Below, piece by piece: positions 46,981-56,954 of a stretch of DNA of 64,000 nucleotides (position 1 is the stretch's first letter; every line of letters starts with the position of its first letter). The stretch is from positions 186,001 through 250,000 of the forward strand of contig NZ_FZOH01000006.1 of assembly GCF_900188205.1 (NCBI RefSeq), given 5' to 3'. Under the pieces are notes generated by a model. The model saw only the letters and a list, made by a program, of their open reading frames with translations, ran no database searches and was not told where the DNA came from. Origin of the DNA: Geodermatophilus saharensis (GTDB lineage: Bacteria; Actinomycetota; Actinomycetes; Mycobacteriales; Geodermatophilaceae). Made by a program: the position numbers and the translations under genes.

Positions 46981-47064
46981 GTGCACTTCCGCGGAAGTGC
47001 ACACCTTCCCCGGGCACTCTCCCGGAAGTGCACGACCCTCCCCGGGCACGTCCGCGGAAGTGCA
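46981..47064. repeat. Three-unit array of the 18-bp palindrome, 31-32 bp period
   Basis: Perfect GCACTTCCGCGGAAGTGC at 46983-47000 (extended to 22 bp of symmetry), then diverged copies GCACTCTCCCGGAAGTGC (47014-47031) and GCACGTCCGCGGAAGTGC (47046-47063). It lies between the convergent mqo and antiporter genes, and is related to the arrays at 27929 and 31379. Confidence 0.9.
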
Positions 47065-47079
47065 CCGGAGGGGGGTGGG

Positions 47080-48591
<1,512 letters not shown>

Positions 48592-48677
48592 CGCCGGCTC
48601 CCGATCACGGGCGCAGTCTCCCGTACCCGCCCGCCGCGGCCGCCGCCCCGGCGGCCGAACGCGCTCGACGGCTCGGG

Positions 48678-48683
48678 GACAAT
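48678..48683 (+). promoter_or_regulatory. Putative -10 box (GACAAT) of ileS
   Basis: GACAAT lies 6 nt before the GTG at 48690, implying a leaderless ileS transcript. The 98-bp gap to the divergent antiporter gene has no T-box leader, unlike many actinobacterial ileS genes. Confidence 0.45.
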
Positions 48684-48689
48684 GGGGAC

Positions 48690-51600
48690 GTGAGCTCTCC
48701 CTTCCGTGCGCTGCCGCCCCAGGTCGACCTGCCCGCGCTGGAGCAGGACGTGCTGCGCCGCTGGGAGGACGCCGACGTCTTCGCCCGGTCGCTGGAGGCC
48801 ACGGCCGGCCGGCCGCAGTGGGTCTTCTACGAGGGCCCGCCGACGGCCAACGGCCGCCCCGGCACCCACCACATCGAGGCACGGGCGTTCAAGGACGTCT
48901 TCCCCCGCTTCAAGACCATGCAGGGCTGGCACGTGCCCCGCCGCGCCGGCTGGGACTGCCACGGCCTGCCCGTCGAGATCGCCGTCGAGCAGGAGCTCGG
49001 CTTCGCCGGCAAGCCCGACATCGAGCGCTACGGCATCGCGGAGTTCAACGCCCGCTGCCGCGAGTCGGTGGAGCGGCACGTCGCCGACTTCACCGAGCTC
49101 ACCCGCCGGATGGGCTACTGGGTGGACATGTCCACGGCCTACTGGACGATGGACCCGAGCTACATCGAGAGCGTCTGGTGGTCGCTCAAGCAGGTCTTCG
49201 ACAAGGGCCTGCTCGTGGAGGACCACCGGGTCTCCCCCTACTGCCCGCGCTGCGGCACCGGGCTGTCCGACCACGAGGTCGCCCAGGGCTACGAGTCCAT
49301 CACCGACCCCTCGGTGTACGTCCGGCTGCCGGTCACCGACGGCGAGTGGGCCGGCCGGGCCGACCTGCTGGTCTGGACGACGACGCCGTGGACGCTGCCG
49401 AGCAACACCGCCGTCGCGGTCAACCCCGACGTTCCCTACCTGGTCGTGCGCAAGGACGACGCCGTCCTCGTCGTCGCCGAGCCGCTGGTGGCCGCGGCGG
49501 TGGGCGAGGACACCGAGGTGCTCGCCCGCACGACCGGCCGCGACTGGGAGGGGGTGCACTACCGGCGCCCGTTCGAGCTGGTCGACTTCCCCGACGGCGA
49601 GGACACCCACTTCGTCGTCCTGGCCGACTACGTCACCACCGACGACGGCACCGGGCTGGTGCACCAGTCCCCCGCCTTCGGCGCCGACGACCTCGCCGTC
49701 GCCCGCGCCTACGGCCTGCCGGTGGTCAACCCGATCGACGCCGCGGGCCACTTCCTGCCCGACGTCGGGCTGGTGGGCGGCCGGTTCTTCAAGGCCGCCG
49801 ACGACGCCCTCGTCGCCGACCTGCAGCAGCGCGGCGTGCTGTGGCGCGAGCAGAGCTACGAGCACAGCTATCCGCACTGCTGGCGCTGCCACACGCCGCT
49901 GATGTACTACGCGCAGCCGTCCTGGTACATCCGCACCAGCGCCATCAAGGACCAGCTGCTCGCCGAGAACGAGAAGACCCACTGGCACCCCGAGACGATC
50001 CAGTGGGGCCGCTACGGCGACTGGCTGAACAACAACGTCGACTGGGCGCTCTCGCGCGACCGGTTCTGGGGCACCCCGCTGCCCATCTGGCGCAACGACG
50101 CCGACCCCACCCGGCTGGTCGCCGTCGGCTCGCTGGCCGAGCTGTCCGAGCTCACCGGGCGCGACCTGGCCGGCCTCGACCCGCACCGGCCCTTCATCGA
50201 CGAGGTGACCTTCACCCGCCCCGGCGAGGAGGGCACCTACCGGCGGGTCCGGCAGGTCATCGACGCCTGGTACGACTCCGGCTCGATGCCCTTCGCGCAG
50301 TGGGGCGCCCCGCACCGCAACCGGGAGCGGTTCGAGGCGGCCTACCCGGCGCAGTTCATCGCCGAGGCCATCGACCAGACCCGCGGCTGGTTCTACACGC
50401 TCATGGCCGTCGGGACGCTGGTGTTCGGCCGCAGCTCCTACGAGAACGTGCTGTGCCTGGGCCACATCCTCGCCGAGGACGGCCGCAAGATGAGCAAGCA
50501 CCTGGGCAACATCCTCGAGCCGATCCCGCTGATGGACCGGCACGGCGCCGACGCCGTCCGCTGGTTCATGCTGGCCGGCGGCTCGCCGTGGGCAGCCCGC
50601 CGGGTCGGCCACGAGACGCTGTCGGAGGTGGTCCGCAAGGTCCTGCTGACCTACTGGAACACCGCCAGCTTCCTCACCCTCTACGCCGAGACCAACGGCT
50701 GGGACCCCGCCGTCTCCCCCGCCCCGCCGCGCGCGCAGCGGCCGCTGCTCGACCGTTGGGCGCTGGCGCAGCTGGCCGCGGTCACCGAGGGTGTCACCGA
50801 CGCGCTGGAGGGCTTCGACACCCAGGGCGCCGGCCGGCTGCTGGCGCAGTTCGTCGACGACCTGTCGAACTGGTACGTGCGCCGCTCGCGGCGCCGGTTC
50901 TGGGACGGCGACCCCTCGGCGCTGGGCACGCTGCACGAGGTGGTCGACGGGCTGACCCGGCTGATGGCGCCGTTCACCCCCTTCGTCACCGAGGAGGTGT
51001 GGTCCCGGGTGGTCCGTCCAGGGCTCGGGGACGGCGCGCCGGACTCGGTGCACCTGGCGTCCTGGCCCGCCGTCGACGAGGACGCCCGCGACCCGCAGCT
51101 GGTCGCGCAGGTCGACCTGGTGCGCCGGCTGGTGGAGCTGGGCCGGGCGGCGCGCACCTCGGCGAAGGTGCGCACCCGCCAGCCGCTGGCCCGCGCGCTG
51201 GTCGCCGCCCCCGGCTGGGCGTCGCTGGACCGCGACCTGGTCGCCGAGGTCGCCGACGAGCTCAACGTCGCCGAGCTGGCCGAGCTGTCGTCGGTCGGCG
51301 GCGACCTGGTCGACGTGAGCGTGAAGGTCGACTTCCGCGCCGTCGGCCGCCGGCTGGGCCGGCAGGTGCAGGCGGTGGCCCGGGCCGTCGCCGCCGCCGA
51401 CCCGGCCGCGCTGGTGGCCGCCTACCGGGCCGGCACGGCGGCGGTCGACGTCGACGGGCAGCCGGTGCCGCTCGAGGACGGCGACCTGGTCGTCACCGAG
51501 ACCCCGCGCGAGGGCTGGACGGTGGCCAGCGGCGGCGGGATCAGCGTGGCCCTCGACCTGACCATGACGCCGGAGCTGGAGCGGGCCGGGATGGTCCGCG

Positions 51601-51833
51601 AGGTCGTGCGGCTGGTGCAGGAGGCGCGCAAGAACGCCGGCCTGTCGGTGAGCGACCGCATCGAGCTGTGGTGGACCGCGGAGGGTCCGATCGGCGAGGC
51701 GCTCGCCGAGCACGGCGACCAGGTGGCCGGCGAGGTCCTCGCCACCCGGGTGCACGCCGGCGCGGCCGGTGAGGGTGCCGGGGTGGAGGGTCCGTCGGGG
51801 TCGCGGTTCTGGCTCGCCCGCGCCACCGGCTGA
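48690..51833 (+). CDS. ileS: Isoleucyl-tRNA synthetase
   Basis: Class I aminoacyl-tRNA synthetase, 1047 aa, charging tRNA-Ile and editing valine. The HIGH-type motif is PPTANGRPGTHHIEA near residue 50, the KMSKS-type motif is DGRKMSKHLGN near residue 600, and the CP1 editing domain lies between (WTTTPWTLPSN). The long form of just over 1040 aa is the eukaryote-like type seen in actinobacteria, often linked to mupirocin tolerance. GTG at 48690. DivIVA, often beside ileS and lspA in this phylum, is absent here. Confidence 0.97.
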   Translation: MSSPFRALPPQVDLPALEQDVLRRWEDADVFARSLEATAGRPQWVFYEGPPTANGRPGTHHIEARAFKDVFPRFKTMQGWHVPRRAGWDCHGLPVEIAVEQELGFAGKPDIERYGIAEFNARCRESVERHVADFTELTRRMGYWVDMSTAYWTMDPSYIESVWWSLKQVFDKGLLVEDHRVSPYCPRCGTGLSDHEVAQGYESITDPSVYVRLPVTDGEWAGRADLLVWTTTPWTLPSNTAVAVNPDVPYLVVRKDDAVLVVAEPLVAAAVGEDTEVLARTTGRDWEGVHYRRPFELVDFPDGEDTHFVVLADYVTTDDGTGLVHQSPAFGADDLAVARAYGLPVVNPIDAAGHFLPDVGLVGGRFFKAADDALVADLQQRGVLWREQSYEHSYPHCWRCHTPLMYYAQPSWYIRTSAIKDQLLAENEKTHWHPETIQWGRYGDWLNNNVDWALSRDRFWGTPLPIWRNDADPTRLVAVGSLAELSELTGRDLAGLDPHRPFIDEVTFTRPGEEGTYRRVRQVIDAWYDSGSMPFAQWGAPHRNRERFEAAYPAQFIAEAIDQTRGWFYTLMAVGTLVFGRSSYENVLCLGHILAEDGRKMSKHLGNILEPIPLMDRHGADAVRWFMLAGGSPWAARRVGHETLSEVVRKVLLTYWNTASFLTLYAETNGWDPAVSPAPPRAQRPLLDRWALAQLAAVTEGVTDALEGFDTQGAGRLLAQFVDDLSNWYVRRSRRRFWDGDPSALGTLHEVVDGLTRLMAPFTPFVTEEVWSRVVRPGLGDGAPDSVHLASWPAVDEDARDPQLVAQVDLVRRLVELGRAARTSAKVRTRQPLARALVAAPGWASLDRDLVAEVADELNVAELAELSSVGGDLVDVSVKVDFRAVGRRLGRQVQAVARAVAAADPAALVAAYRAGTAAVDVDGQPVPLEDGDLVVTETPREGWTVASGGGISVALDLTMTPELERAGMVREVVRLVQEARKNAGLSVSDRIELWWTAEGPIGEALAEHGDQVAGEVLATRVHAGAAGEGAGVEGPSGSRFWLARATG

Positions 51834-51861
51834 GCGCGCCGGCCGGGCCGCCCGGCGGACC

Positions 51862-52509
51862 TCAGCCCCGGCGGGCGGCCCGGCGGGCGCGCTCGCGGTG
51901 GGCGAGGTGGGCGTCGGGGCCGCACCGGGCGCAGGCGGTGAACCCGTCGGCGCGTGCCTCGCGCACCGGCAGCGGGACCGTCTCCCGGCCGGCCAGCCAG
52001 GCGCAGTCGGCGAGGTGGTAGCGGGGGTGCTCGTCGACGACGAGCACCTCGTCGTCGAGGTCGACCACCAGCAGCAGGTCGGTGACCTCCTCGTCCTCCT
52101 CCGGCGGGTCGGCCTCCGGTCCGGCGCCTCCCCGGCCGCGCTTGCCGGCCGGTGCCGCGACCGGCTGCGGCCCGGTCGTCGCGGGGGCGGCGGAGGGCCG
52201 GGGTCGCGCGCGGCTGCCCGCTCCCGGCCGGGCGGCGGCGGGCTCCTCCCCGTCGGCCGCGGCGGCCGGCTCGGGCCGCTGTGCCGGCGGTCGGGCCGGT
52301 TCCGCCGCCGGGCGTTCGTCCGCCCGTGGGGCGGGGACACCGGCCTCGGCCGGCGCGCGCAGCCGGGCGGCGACGAGCAGCGCGGTGGCCAGGGCGCAGG
52401 CGCCGACGCAGGCCCAGTACCAGGCGGTGACGGCGGTCATGACGCCGAGGACGAACAGGCCGACGCCCACGAGCACCAGCAGGGCGGCGGCGAGGACCAC
52501 GGCGCGCAC
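51862..52509 (-). CDS. Membrane protein with C-terminal Cys/His motif
   Basis: 215 aa. Two N-terminal hydrophobic helices (about 3-25 and 28-46) are followed by a long Ala/Pro/Arg/Glu-rich linker (50-140) and a conserved-looking C-terminal domain (143-200): VTDLLLVVDLDDEVLVVD, then YHLADCAWL and FTACARCGPD. The H-x3-C and C-x2-C pairs could bind zinc. Similar tails occur in actinobacterial membrane proteins of unknown role. GTG at 52509. No name assigned. Confidence 0.7.
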   Translation of the reverse strand: MRAVVLAAALLVLVGVGLFVLGVMTAVTAWYWACVGACALATALLVAARLRAPAEAGVPAPRADERPAAEPARPPAQRPEPAAAADGEEPAAARPGAGSRARPRPSAAPATTGPQPVAAPAGKRGRGGAGPEADPPEEDEEVTDLLLVVDLDDEVLVVDEHPRYHLADCAWLAGRETVPLPVREARADGFTACARCGPDAHLAHRERARRAARRG

Positions 52510-52557
52510 TGTAGCCGCGCTCCCGGCCCGGTGGGACGTGCCCGACCGGGAACGGCG

Positions 52558-52588
52558 GAGGGCCCCCGGGCGGTGTCCGGGGGCCCTC
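52558..52588 (-). terminator. Strong hairpin behind the sugar ABC ATPase gene
   Basis: A perfect 12-bp stem GAGGGCCCCCGG/CCGGGGGCCCTC (52558-52569 with 52577-52588) with a 7-nt loop, 24 nt past the stop of the minus-strand gene ending at 52613. No T-tract. Confidence 0.75.
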
Positions 52589-52612
52589 TCACCCGTGCTC
52601 AGTGTCGGGGGG

Positions 52613-53734
52613 TCAGCGCTCGTCCTGGGAGACCCGCAGCCCCGACTCCGGGGAGAACACGTGCGCCTCTCCCGGGCGGATCGCCACGTGCACCACCTCA
52701 CCCTTGGCCGGCGGCTTGCGCGCATCCACCCGCAGGGTCAACAGCTTGTCCTCACCTCCGGCCGCCCCGCCGGCGTCGGCGGCGTGCAGGTTGCCGTAGG
52801 CGTAGGCATCCGAGCCCAGCTCCTCGACCACCACCACCTCCACCGGGAACCCCTCCCCGGCGCCGACCAGCTCCACCGACTCCGGGCGGAACCCCAGCGT
52901 CGCCGTGCGCGCACCCTCACTGCCCAGCGCGGCCACCGCGGTACGCGGCAGCGGCACCGTCGACCCGCCCAGCCGCGCTCCCCCCTCGGCCAGCTCCACG
53001 GTCACCAGGTTCATCGCCGGCGAGCCGATGAACCCGGCCACGAACTCGTTGACCGGCTTGTCATAGAGGTTGCGCGGGGTGTCGACCTGCTGCAGCAGCC
53101 CGTCCTTGAGCACCGCCACCCGATCGCCCATCGTCATCGCCTCGACCTGGTCGTGGGTGACGTAGACGGTGGTGATGCCCAGCCGCCGCTGCAACGCCGC
53201 GATCTCCGTGCGGGTCTGCACCCGCAGCTTGGCGTCCAGGTTGCTCAACGGCTCGTCCATCAAGAACGCCTGCGGCTGGCGCACGATCGCCCGGCCCATC
53301 GCCACCCGCTGCCGCTGCCCACCCGACAGCGCCTTGGGCTTGCGGTCCAGATACGGAGTGAGGTCGAGCACCTTGGCCGCCTCCTCCACCCGGGAGCGGA
53401 TCTGGTCCTTCTTCATCCCGGCGATCTTCAACGCGAAGCCCATGTTGTCCGCCACCGTCATGTGCGGATACAGGGCGTAGTTCTGGAACACCATCGCGAT
53501 GTCGCGTTCCTTGGGCGGCAGGTGGGTGACGTCGCGGTCGCCGATCCGGATCGACCCCTCGGTCACCTCCTCCAACCCGGCCAGCATCCGCAGCGCGGTG
53601 GACTTCCCACTCCCCGACGGGCCGACCAGCACCAGGAACTCCCCGTCGGCGACGTCGAGGTCCAGCCCGCTGACCGACGGCGCGGAGGCCCCCGGATAGG
53701 TCAAGGTGGCGTGGTCGTAGGTGATGGCGGCCAT
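52613..53734 (-). CDS. Sugar ABC importer ATPase, MsmK/UgpC-type
   Basis: 373-aa cytosolic ATPase of carbohydrate importers. Walker A is [10 protein letters not shown]-loop [11 protein letters not shown], signature [14 protein letters not shown], Walker [17 protein letters not shown], switch [15 protein letters not shown]-terminal TOBE/MalK-type regulatory domain (about 235-365) follows, with [10 protein letters not shown] and [17 protein letters not shown]. It stands alone, without permeases, so it probably serves several sugar importers, perhaps the one at 62.4-64 kb. ATG at 53734 with AGGAAGGA about 7 nt upstream. Confidence 0.94.
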   Translation of the reverse strand: MAAITYDHATLTYPGASAPSVSGLDLDVADGEFLVLVGPSGSGKSTALRMLAGLEEVTEGSIRIGDRDVTHLPPKERDIAMVFQNYALYPHMTVADNMGFALKIAGMKKDQIRSRVEEAAKVLDLTPYLDRKPKALSGGQRQRVAMGRAIVRQPQAFLMDEPLSNLDAKLRVQTRTEIAALQRRLGITTVYVTHDQVEAMTMGDRVAVLKDGLLQQVDTPRNLYDKPVNEFVAGFIGSPAMNLVTVELAEGGARLGGSTVPLPRTAVAALGSEGARTATLGFRPESVELVGAGEGFPVEVVVVEELGSDAYAYGNLHAADAGGAAGGEDKLLTLRVDARKPPAKGEVVHVAIRPGEAHVFSPESGLRVSQDER

Positions 53735-53758
53735 GGGTGGTCCTTCCTGAGCCCGGAC

Positions 53759-53769
53759 GTTCGGCGAAC
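53759..53769. promoter_or_regulatory. 11-bp palindrome upstream of the sugar ATPase
   Basis: GTTCGGCGAAC is a perfect inverted repeat (GTTCG-G-CGAAC) 25 nt before the ATG. It could be an operator for a sugar-responsive regulator. It is short, so chance occurrence is possible. Confidence 0.3.
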
Positions 53770-53843
53770 TGTGACACGAGCCGCTGCGCCACGCCACGGT
53801 CCGGTCCGCTTCGGTCTCGATCCGTGATCGTCACGGGACCGGG

Positions 53844-55574
53844 TCAGCGCGTGGTGTGATCCTCCCGCAGCAGCACCAGCGCCGCGACGGCGGCCAGCCC
53901 GGCGGCGACCGCGGCACCGGCGAAGACGGTGTGCAGCTGGGTGAGCACGGCGGCGTCGGCGGCGGCGTCGTACGCCGGGCAGTCCGCGGGCGAGGTGGGG
54001 CACAGCGTCAGCGGCGAGCCGATGGCCTCGACCTCCGCGGTGAAGCGGCGCAGCGCCACGGCGGTCAGCAGCGACAGCCCGACGAGCATGCCGACGGTGC
54101 GCGCGACGACGGCGAGCGCGCCGGCGCTGCCGTGCACCGCCGGGCCGGTCACCGCCAGGAGCACCGCGTTGACCGGCGCGATCGCCAGGCCGAACCCCAG
54201 ACCCGCGGCGAGCAGCACGACGGTCGACGTCCACCGGTCCAGCGAGGTCTCACCCCAGCCGGTCATCGCCCACAGCGCCAGCGCGGCCAGCGCCGTGCCG
54301 GCGGCCGCGACCAGCCGCGGGGGGACCCGGCGGCACAGCCACCCGCCGGCCACCGCGCCCACGGGCACCGCGACCAGCAGCCGCAGCAGCACCAGTGCGG
54401 CGCCGAGCTGGTCGCCGGGCGTCGTCGTCGCCCGGGCGAACAGCGGCACGTCGACCAGCGCGGCCACCAGCGCCACCCCGACGAGCAGGTTGACCAGCAG
54501 CGCGCCCCAGGCGCCGGCCGGGCGCAGCTCGGACAGCGGCAGCACGGGGTCGGGCGTGCGCCGCTCGTGCAGCCAGAACGCGACGGCGGCCGCGGCGGCC
54601 ACCGGCAGCAGCACCGCGCCGTGCGCGACCACCTCGGTGGCGGGGTCGGCCGCGGCGAACGCCCACACCAGCGCGCCGAGCGCGACGACGGCGAGCAGTG
54701 AGCCGGCGACGTCGACCTCGCGCAGCAGCCGCGGCACCCCGCGCAGCGGCAGCACCGCACCGGCCGGCGCGGTGAGGCTGCGGGCGACCAGCGCTCCGGC
54801 GGCGACGACGGCGAGCAGCACCAGCGGCGTCGTCGCGCTCGCGCCGTCGAGCAGCGGCACCCAGGCCAGGCCGAGGGTGACGTCCTCGGCCAGCGCCGGC
54901 GGCTCGGCGAGCTGCAGGCCCGCCGCGGCGCCGGCGACGGCGAGCAGCGCCAGCCCCAGCGGGTCCGGCCGCCGGCCGCCGGTGACGACCACCCCGGCGG
55001 CGAGGACGAGCCCGAGCAGCAGGTTGAGCCAGAACACCGCGCGCCAGTCGGCGACGGCGAGCACCGCGGCACCGGCCAGCGGGCCGAGCACGGCGCCGGC
55101 CTCCTGCACCGCGCCGACCACCCCGAGCGGCACCGCCCGGCGTTCGGGCGGCCAGCGGTCGGCCACCAGCGCGAGCGTCGCCGGCACCAGCCCGCCGGCG
55201 CCGACCCCCTGCAGGCCGCGCCCGGCGACGGCGGGGACGAGGCCGGTCGCCGTCGCGGTGAGCAGCGAGCCGAGGGCGAACAGCAGCAGGCAGCCGGCGA
55301 GCACCGGCACCCGCCCGCGCAGGTCGGCCAGGCGGCCCAGCAGCGGCAACGTGGCGGTGTAGCCGAGCAGGAAGCCCCCGATGATCGGCGTGGCCCGCTG
55401 CAGCTCGTCGATGCCGACGCCGACCCCGGTGAGGATGTCGGGCAGGGCCAGGACGACGACGTAGGTGTCGGCCGCGGTGACCAGCACCGCCAGGGTCGCC
55501 AGGACGACCAGCGGCAGCCCCGGGGCGGCGCGGGTCGGCGGGTCAGTCGACAGGCGGTGCGGTGATCTCGACAT
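53844..55574 (-). CDS. MFS exporter, DHA2/P55-like
   Basis: 576-aa major-facilitator protein with about 14 hydrophobic helices. The start VVLATLAVLVTAADTYVVVLALPDIL contains the early-helix Asp of drug:proton antiporters, and LGRLADLRGRVPVL is the MFS loop motif A. It overlaps the 3' end of an LppX/LprG-type lipoprotein gene by 32 bp. That pairing matches lprG-Rv1410c (P55) of mycobacteria, which moves triacylglyceride lipids and affects drug sensitivity; a like role is inferred. ATG at 55574. Confidence 0.9.
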   Translation of the reverse strand: MSRSPHRLSTDPPTRAAPGLPLVVLATLAVLVTAADTYVVVLALPDILTGVGVGIDELQRATPIIGGFLLGYTATLPLLGRLADLRGRVPVLAGCLLLFALGSLLTATATGLVPAVAGRGLQGVGAGGLVPATLALVADRWPPERRAVPLGVVGAVQEAGAVLGPLAGAAVLAVADWRAVFWLNLLLGLVLAAGVVVTGGRRPDPLGLALLAVAGAAAGLQLAEPPALAEDVTLGLAWVPLLDGASATTPLVLLAVVAAGALVARSLTAPAGAVLPLRGVPRLLREVDVAGSLLAVVALGALVWAFAAADPATEVVAHGAVLLPVAAAAAVAFWLHERRTPDPVLPLSELRPAGAWGALLVNLLVGVALVAALVDVPLFARATTTPGDQLGAALVLLRLLVAVPVGAVAGGWLCRRVPPRLVAAAGTALAALALWAMTGWGETSLDRWTSTVVLLAAGLGFGLAIAPVNAVLLAVTGPAVHGSAGALAVVARTVGMLVGLSLLTAVALRRFTAEVEAIGSPLTLCPTSPADCPAYDAAADAAVLTQLHTVFAGAAVAAGLAAVAALVLLREDHTTR

Positions 55575-56238
55575 CGGCGCCGGGGTCGGAGAACTCGATG
55601 GTGAAGGTGGCGTCCTGGTCGGCGGCGTAGAACGGGCCGGTGAGCTCGGCGCGGCGCAGCTGGCCGCTGTCGGTGGCCACGGAGAAGCGGGCGTCCACCG
55701 GCTGGGCGGGGTCGGCGCTGGTGAGCACCTGCTCGACCAGGTCCCCGGGCAGCTCGGCGGTCACCTCGCGCACCACCTCGCCGTCGACCCGCCGCTCCTC
55801 CCCCAGCTCGGCGGACTCGGCCTGCGCCAGGAACTGTGAGATGCCGGTGTCGGGGTCGAGCAGCGCGCCGGGGTCGCCGAAGCCGAACTGCGCGGGGTCG
55901 ACGACGCTGAAGCCGCTGGTGAACGGCAGCTGGGCGTACACGGTGCCGTCGACGGAGACGACGGCGAGGTCGAGCGAGGCCCCCGCCGCGAGGACCTGCA
56001 GGGTGCCCTCGAACGACGCCGGGCGCAGGACGTCGCCCTCCCCGCCGGTCAGTGCGGTGCCGGTGGTCGGCGCGCCCTCGCTGGTCAGCACGAAGTGCAG
56101 GGACTCGGTCCCGTCGAGCGTCGTCTTGGCGCGGGCGAGCAGGTCGGCGGCGGACTCCTCGGGCTCCCCGCCCCCGCCCCCGCAGCCGGCGAGCGCGACC
56201 ACGAGCACGGCACCCAGTGCGGCAGCGCGGCGCAGCAT
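55543..56238 (-). CDS. LppX/LprG-family lipoprotein
   Basis: 231 aa. The signal peptide ends LAGC with lipid-carrying Cys19. The mature part fits the LppX_LprAFG lipid-binding fold: SAADLLARAKTTLDGTESLHF, ASFEGTLQVLAAG, VVSVDGTVYAQLPF, ITAPP end. LprG-type proteins hold acylated lipids in a hydrophobic pocket and work with the P55 exporter encoded next (32-bp overlap). ATG at 56238 with a GGGGAGGAC ribosome site about 6-8 nt upstream. It needs Lgt and LspA, both encoded in this window. Confidence 0.88.
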   Translation of the reverse strand: MLRRAAALGAVLVVALAGCGGGGGEPEESAADLLARAKTTLDGTESLHFVLTSEGAPTTGTALTGGEGDVLRPASFEGTLQVLAAGASLDLAVVSVDGTVYAQLPFTSGFSVVDPAQFGFGDPGALLDPDTGISQFLAQAESAELGEERRVDGEVVREVTAELPGDLVEQVLTSADPAQPVDARFSVATDSGQLRRAELTGPFYAADQDATFTIEFSDPGADVEITAPPVD

Positions 56239-56300
56239 CCGACCGTCCTCCCCGTCCGTGCCGGTCCGCCCGGCGCGGGCACGGTAGCGCGCCCGGCGGC

Positions 56301-56954
56301 TCAGGTCCGCGCGGCGGCGCGGGCGATCCGCCCGGCGAGCTTGGCCTGCGCCTTCACCGGGAACGCCGCGAGCGCCGGCTCGAGCTGGGGGATCCGGTAG
56401 GGCTGGGTGGTCAGCGCGCGGAAGGCCAGGCCGGTGGTGACGCCGTGGCCCGGCCGGTGGACGACGCTGACCTCGTCGCCGGCGCCGACGTCGCCGGTCT
56501 CCAGCACCCGCAGGTAGGCACCGGTGGCCCCCCGTGCGGTGAACCGCTTGATCAGGTCGGGCACGTCCCAGAACCGGGCGAAGGTGGCGCACGGCGTGCG
56601 CGGCGCGGTCACCTCGACCAGCGCCGTCCCGACCCGCCAGCGCTCGCCGATCTCGGCGTGGGTCAGGTCCAGCCCCACCGTCCGCAGGTTCTCCCCGAAC
56701 CGGCCCGGCGGCAGGTCGCGGTCGAGCTCGGCGGCCCAGAACCCGGCGTCCTCCTCGGCGAAGGCGTAGACCGCCTGCCCCTCCCCGCCGTGGTGCTTGC
56801 GGTTGGCCTGGACGTCGCCGTCGAGCCCCAGCTCGCCGACGGCGACCCGGCCTGCGACCGGTCGCTTGTCGATGCCGCTGCGGTCGGGCCGGCGCCCGGG
56901 CAGCGGGAGGAGGTCGGGACCGGAGACGCAGACGGCCAGCAGCCGCGGGGTCAC
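56301..56954 (-). CDS. MOSC-domain protein
   Basis: 217-aa protein of the YiiM-type MOSC family, beta-barrel domains thought to deliver or use sulfur-bearing molybdenum cofactor. Features are [36 protein letters not shown] and the conserved Cys in [14 protein letters not shown]. It might act on N-hydroxylated compounds, as YiiM does, but this is inference. The GTG at 56954 overlaps the lepA stop as GTGA. Confidence 0.9.
   Translation of the reverse strand: MTPRLLAVCVSGPDLLPLPGRRPDRSGIDKRPVAGRVAVGELGLDGDVQANRKHHGGEGQAVYAFAEEDAGFWAAELDRDLPPGRFGENLRTVGLDLTHAEIGERWRVGTALVEVTAPRTPCATFARFWDVPDLIKRFTARGATGAYLRVLETGDVGAGDEVSVVHRPGHGVTTGLAFRALTTQPYRIPQLEPALAAFPVKAQAKLAGRIARAAART

Noticed and set aside
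48592-48689. T-box riboswitch before ileS
   Set aside because: The 98-bp gap has no TGGnACC-type T-box sequence and is too short for a specifier stem plus antiterminator; a leaderless promoter fits better.
53735-53755. AAGGACC sequence before the sugar ATPase as a sixth hairpin-repeat copy
   Set aside because: Only the AGGAAGGACC ribosome-site region matches; the core and the pairing arm are absent.
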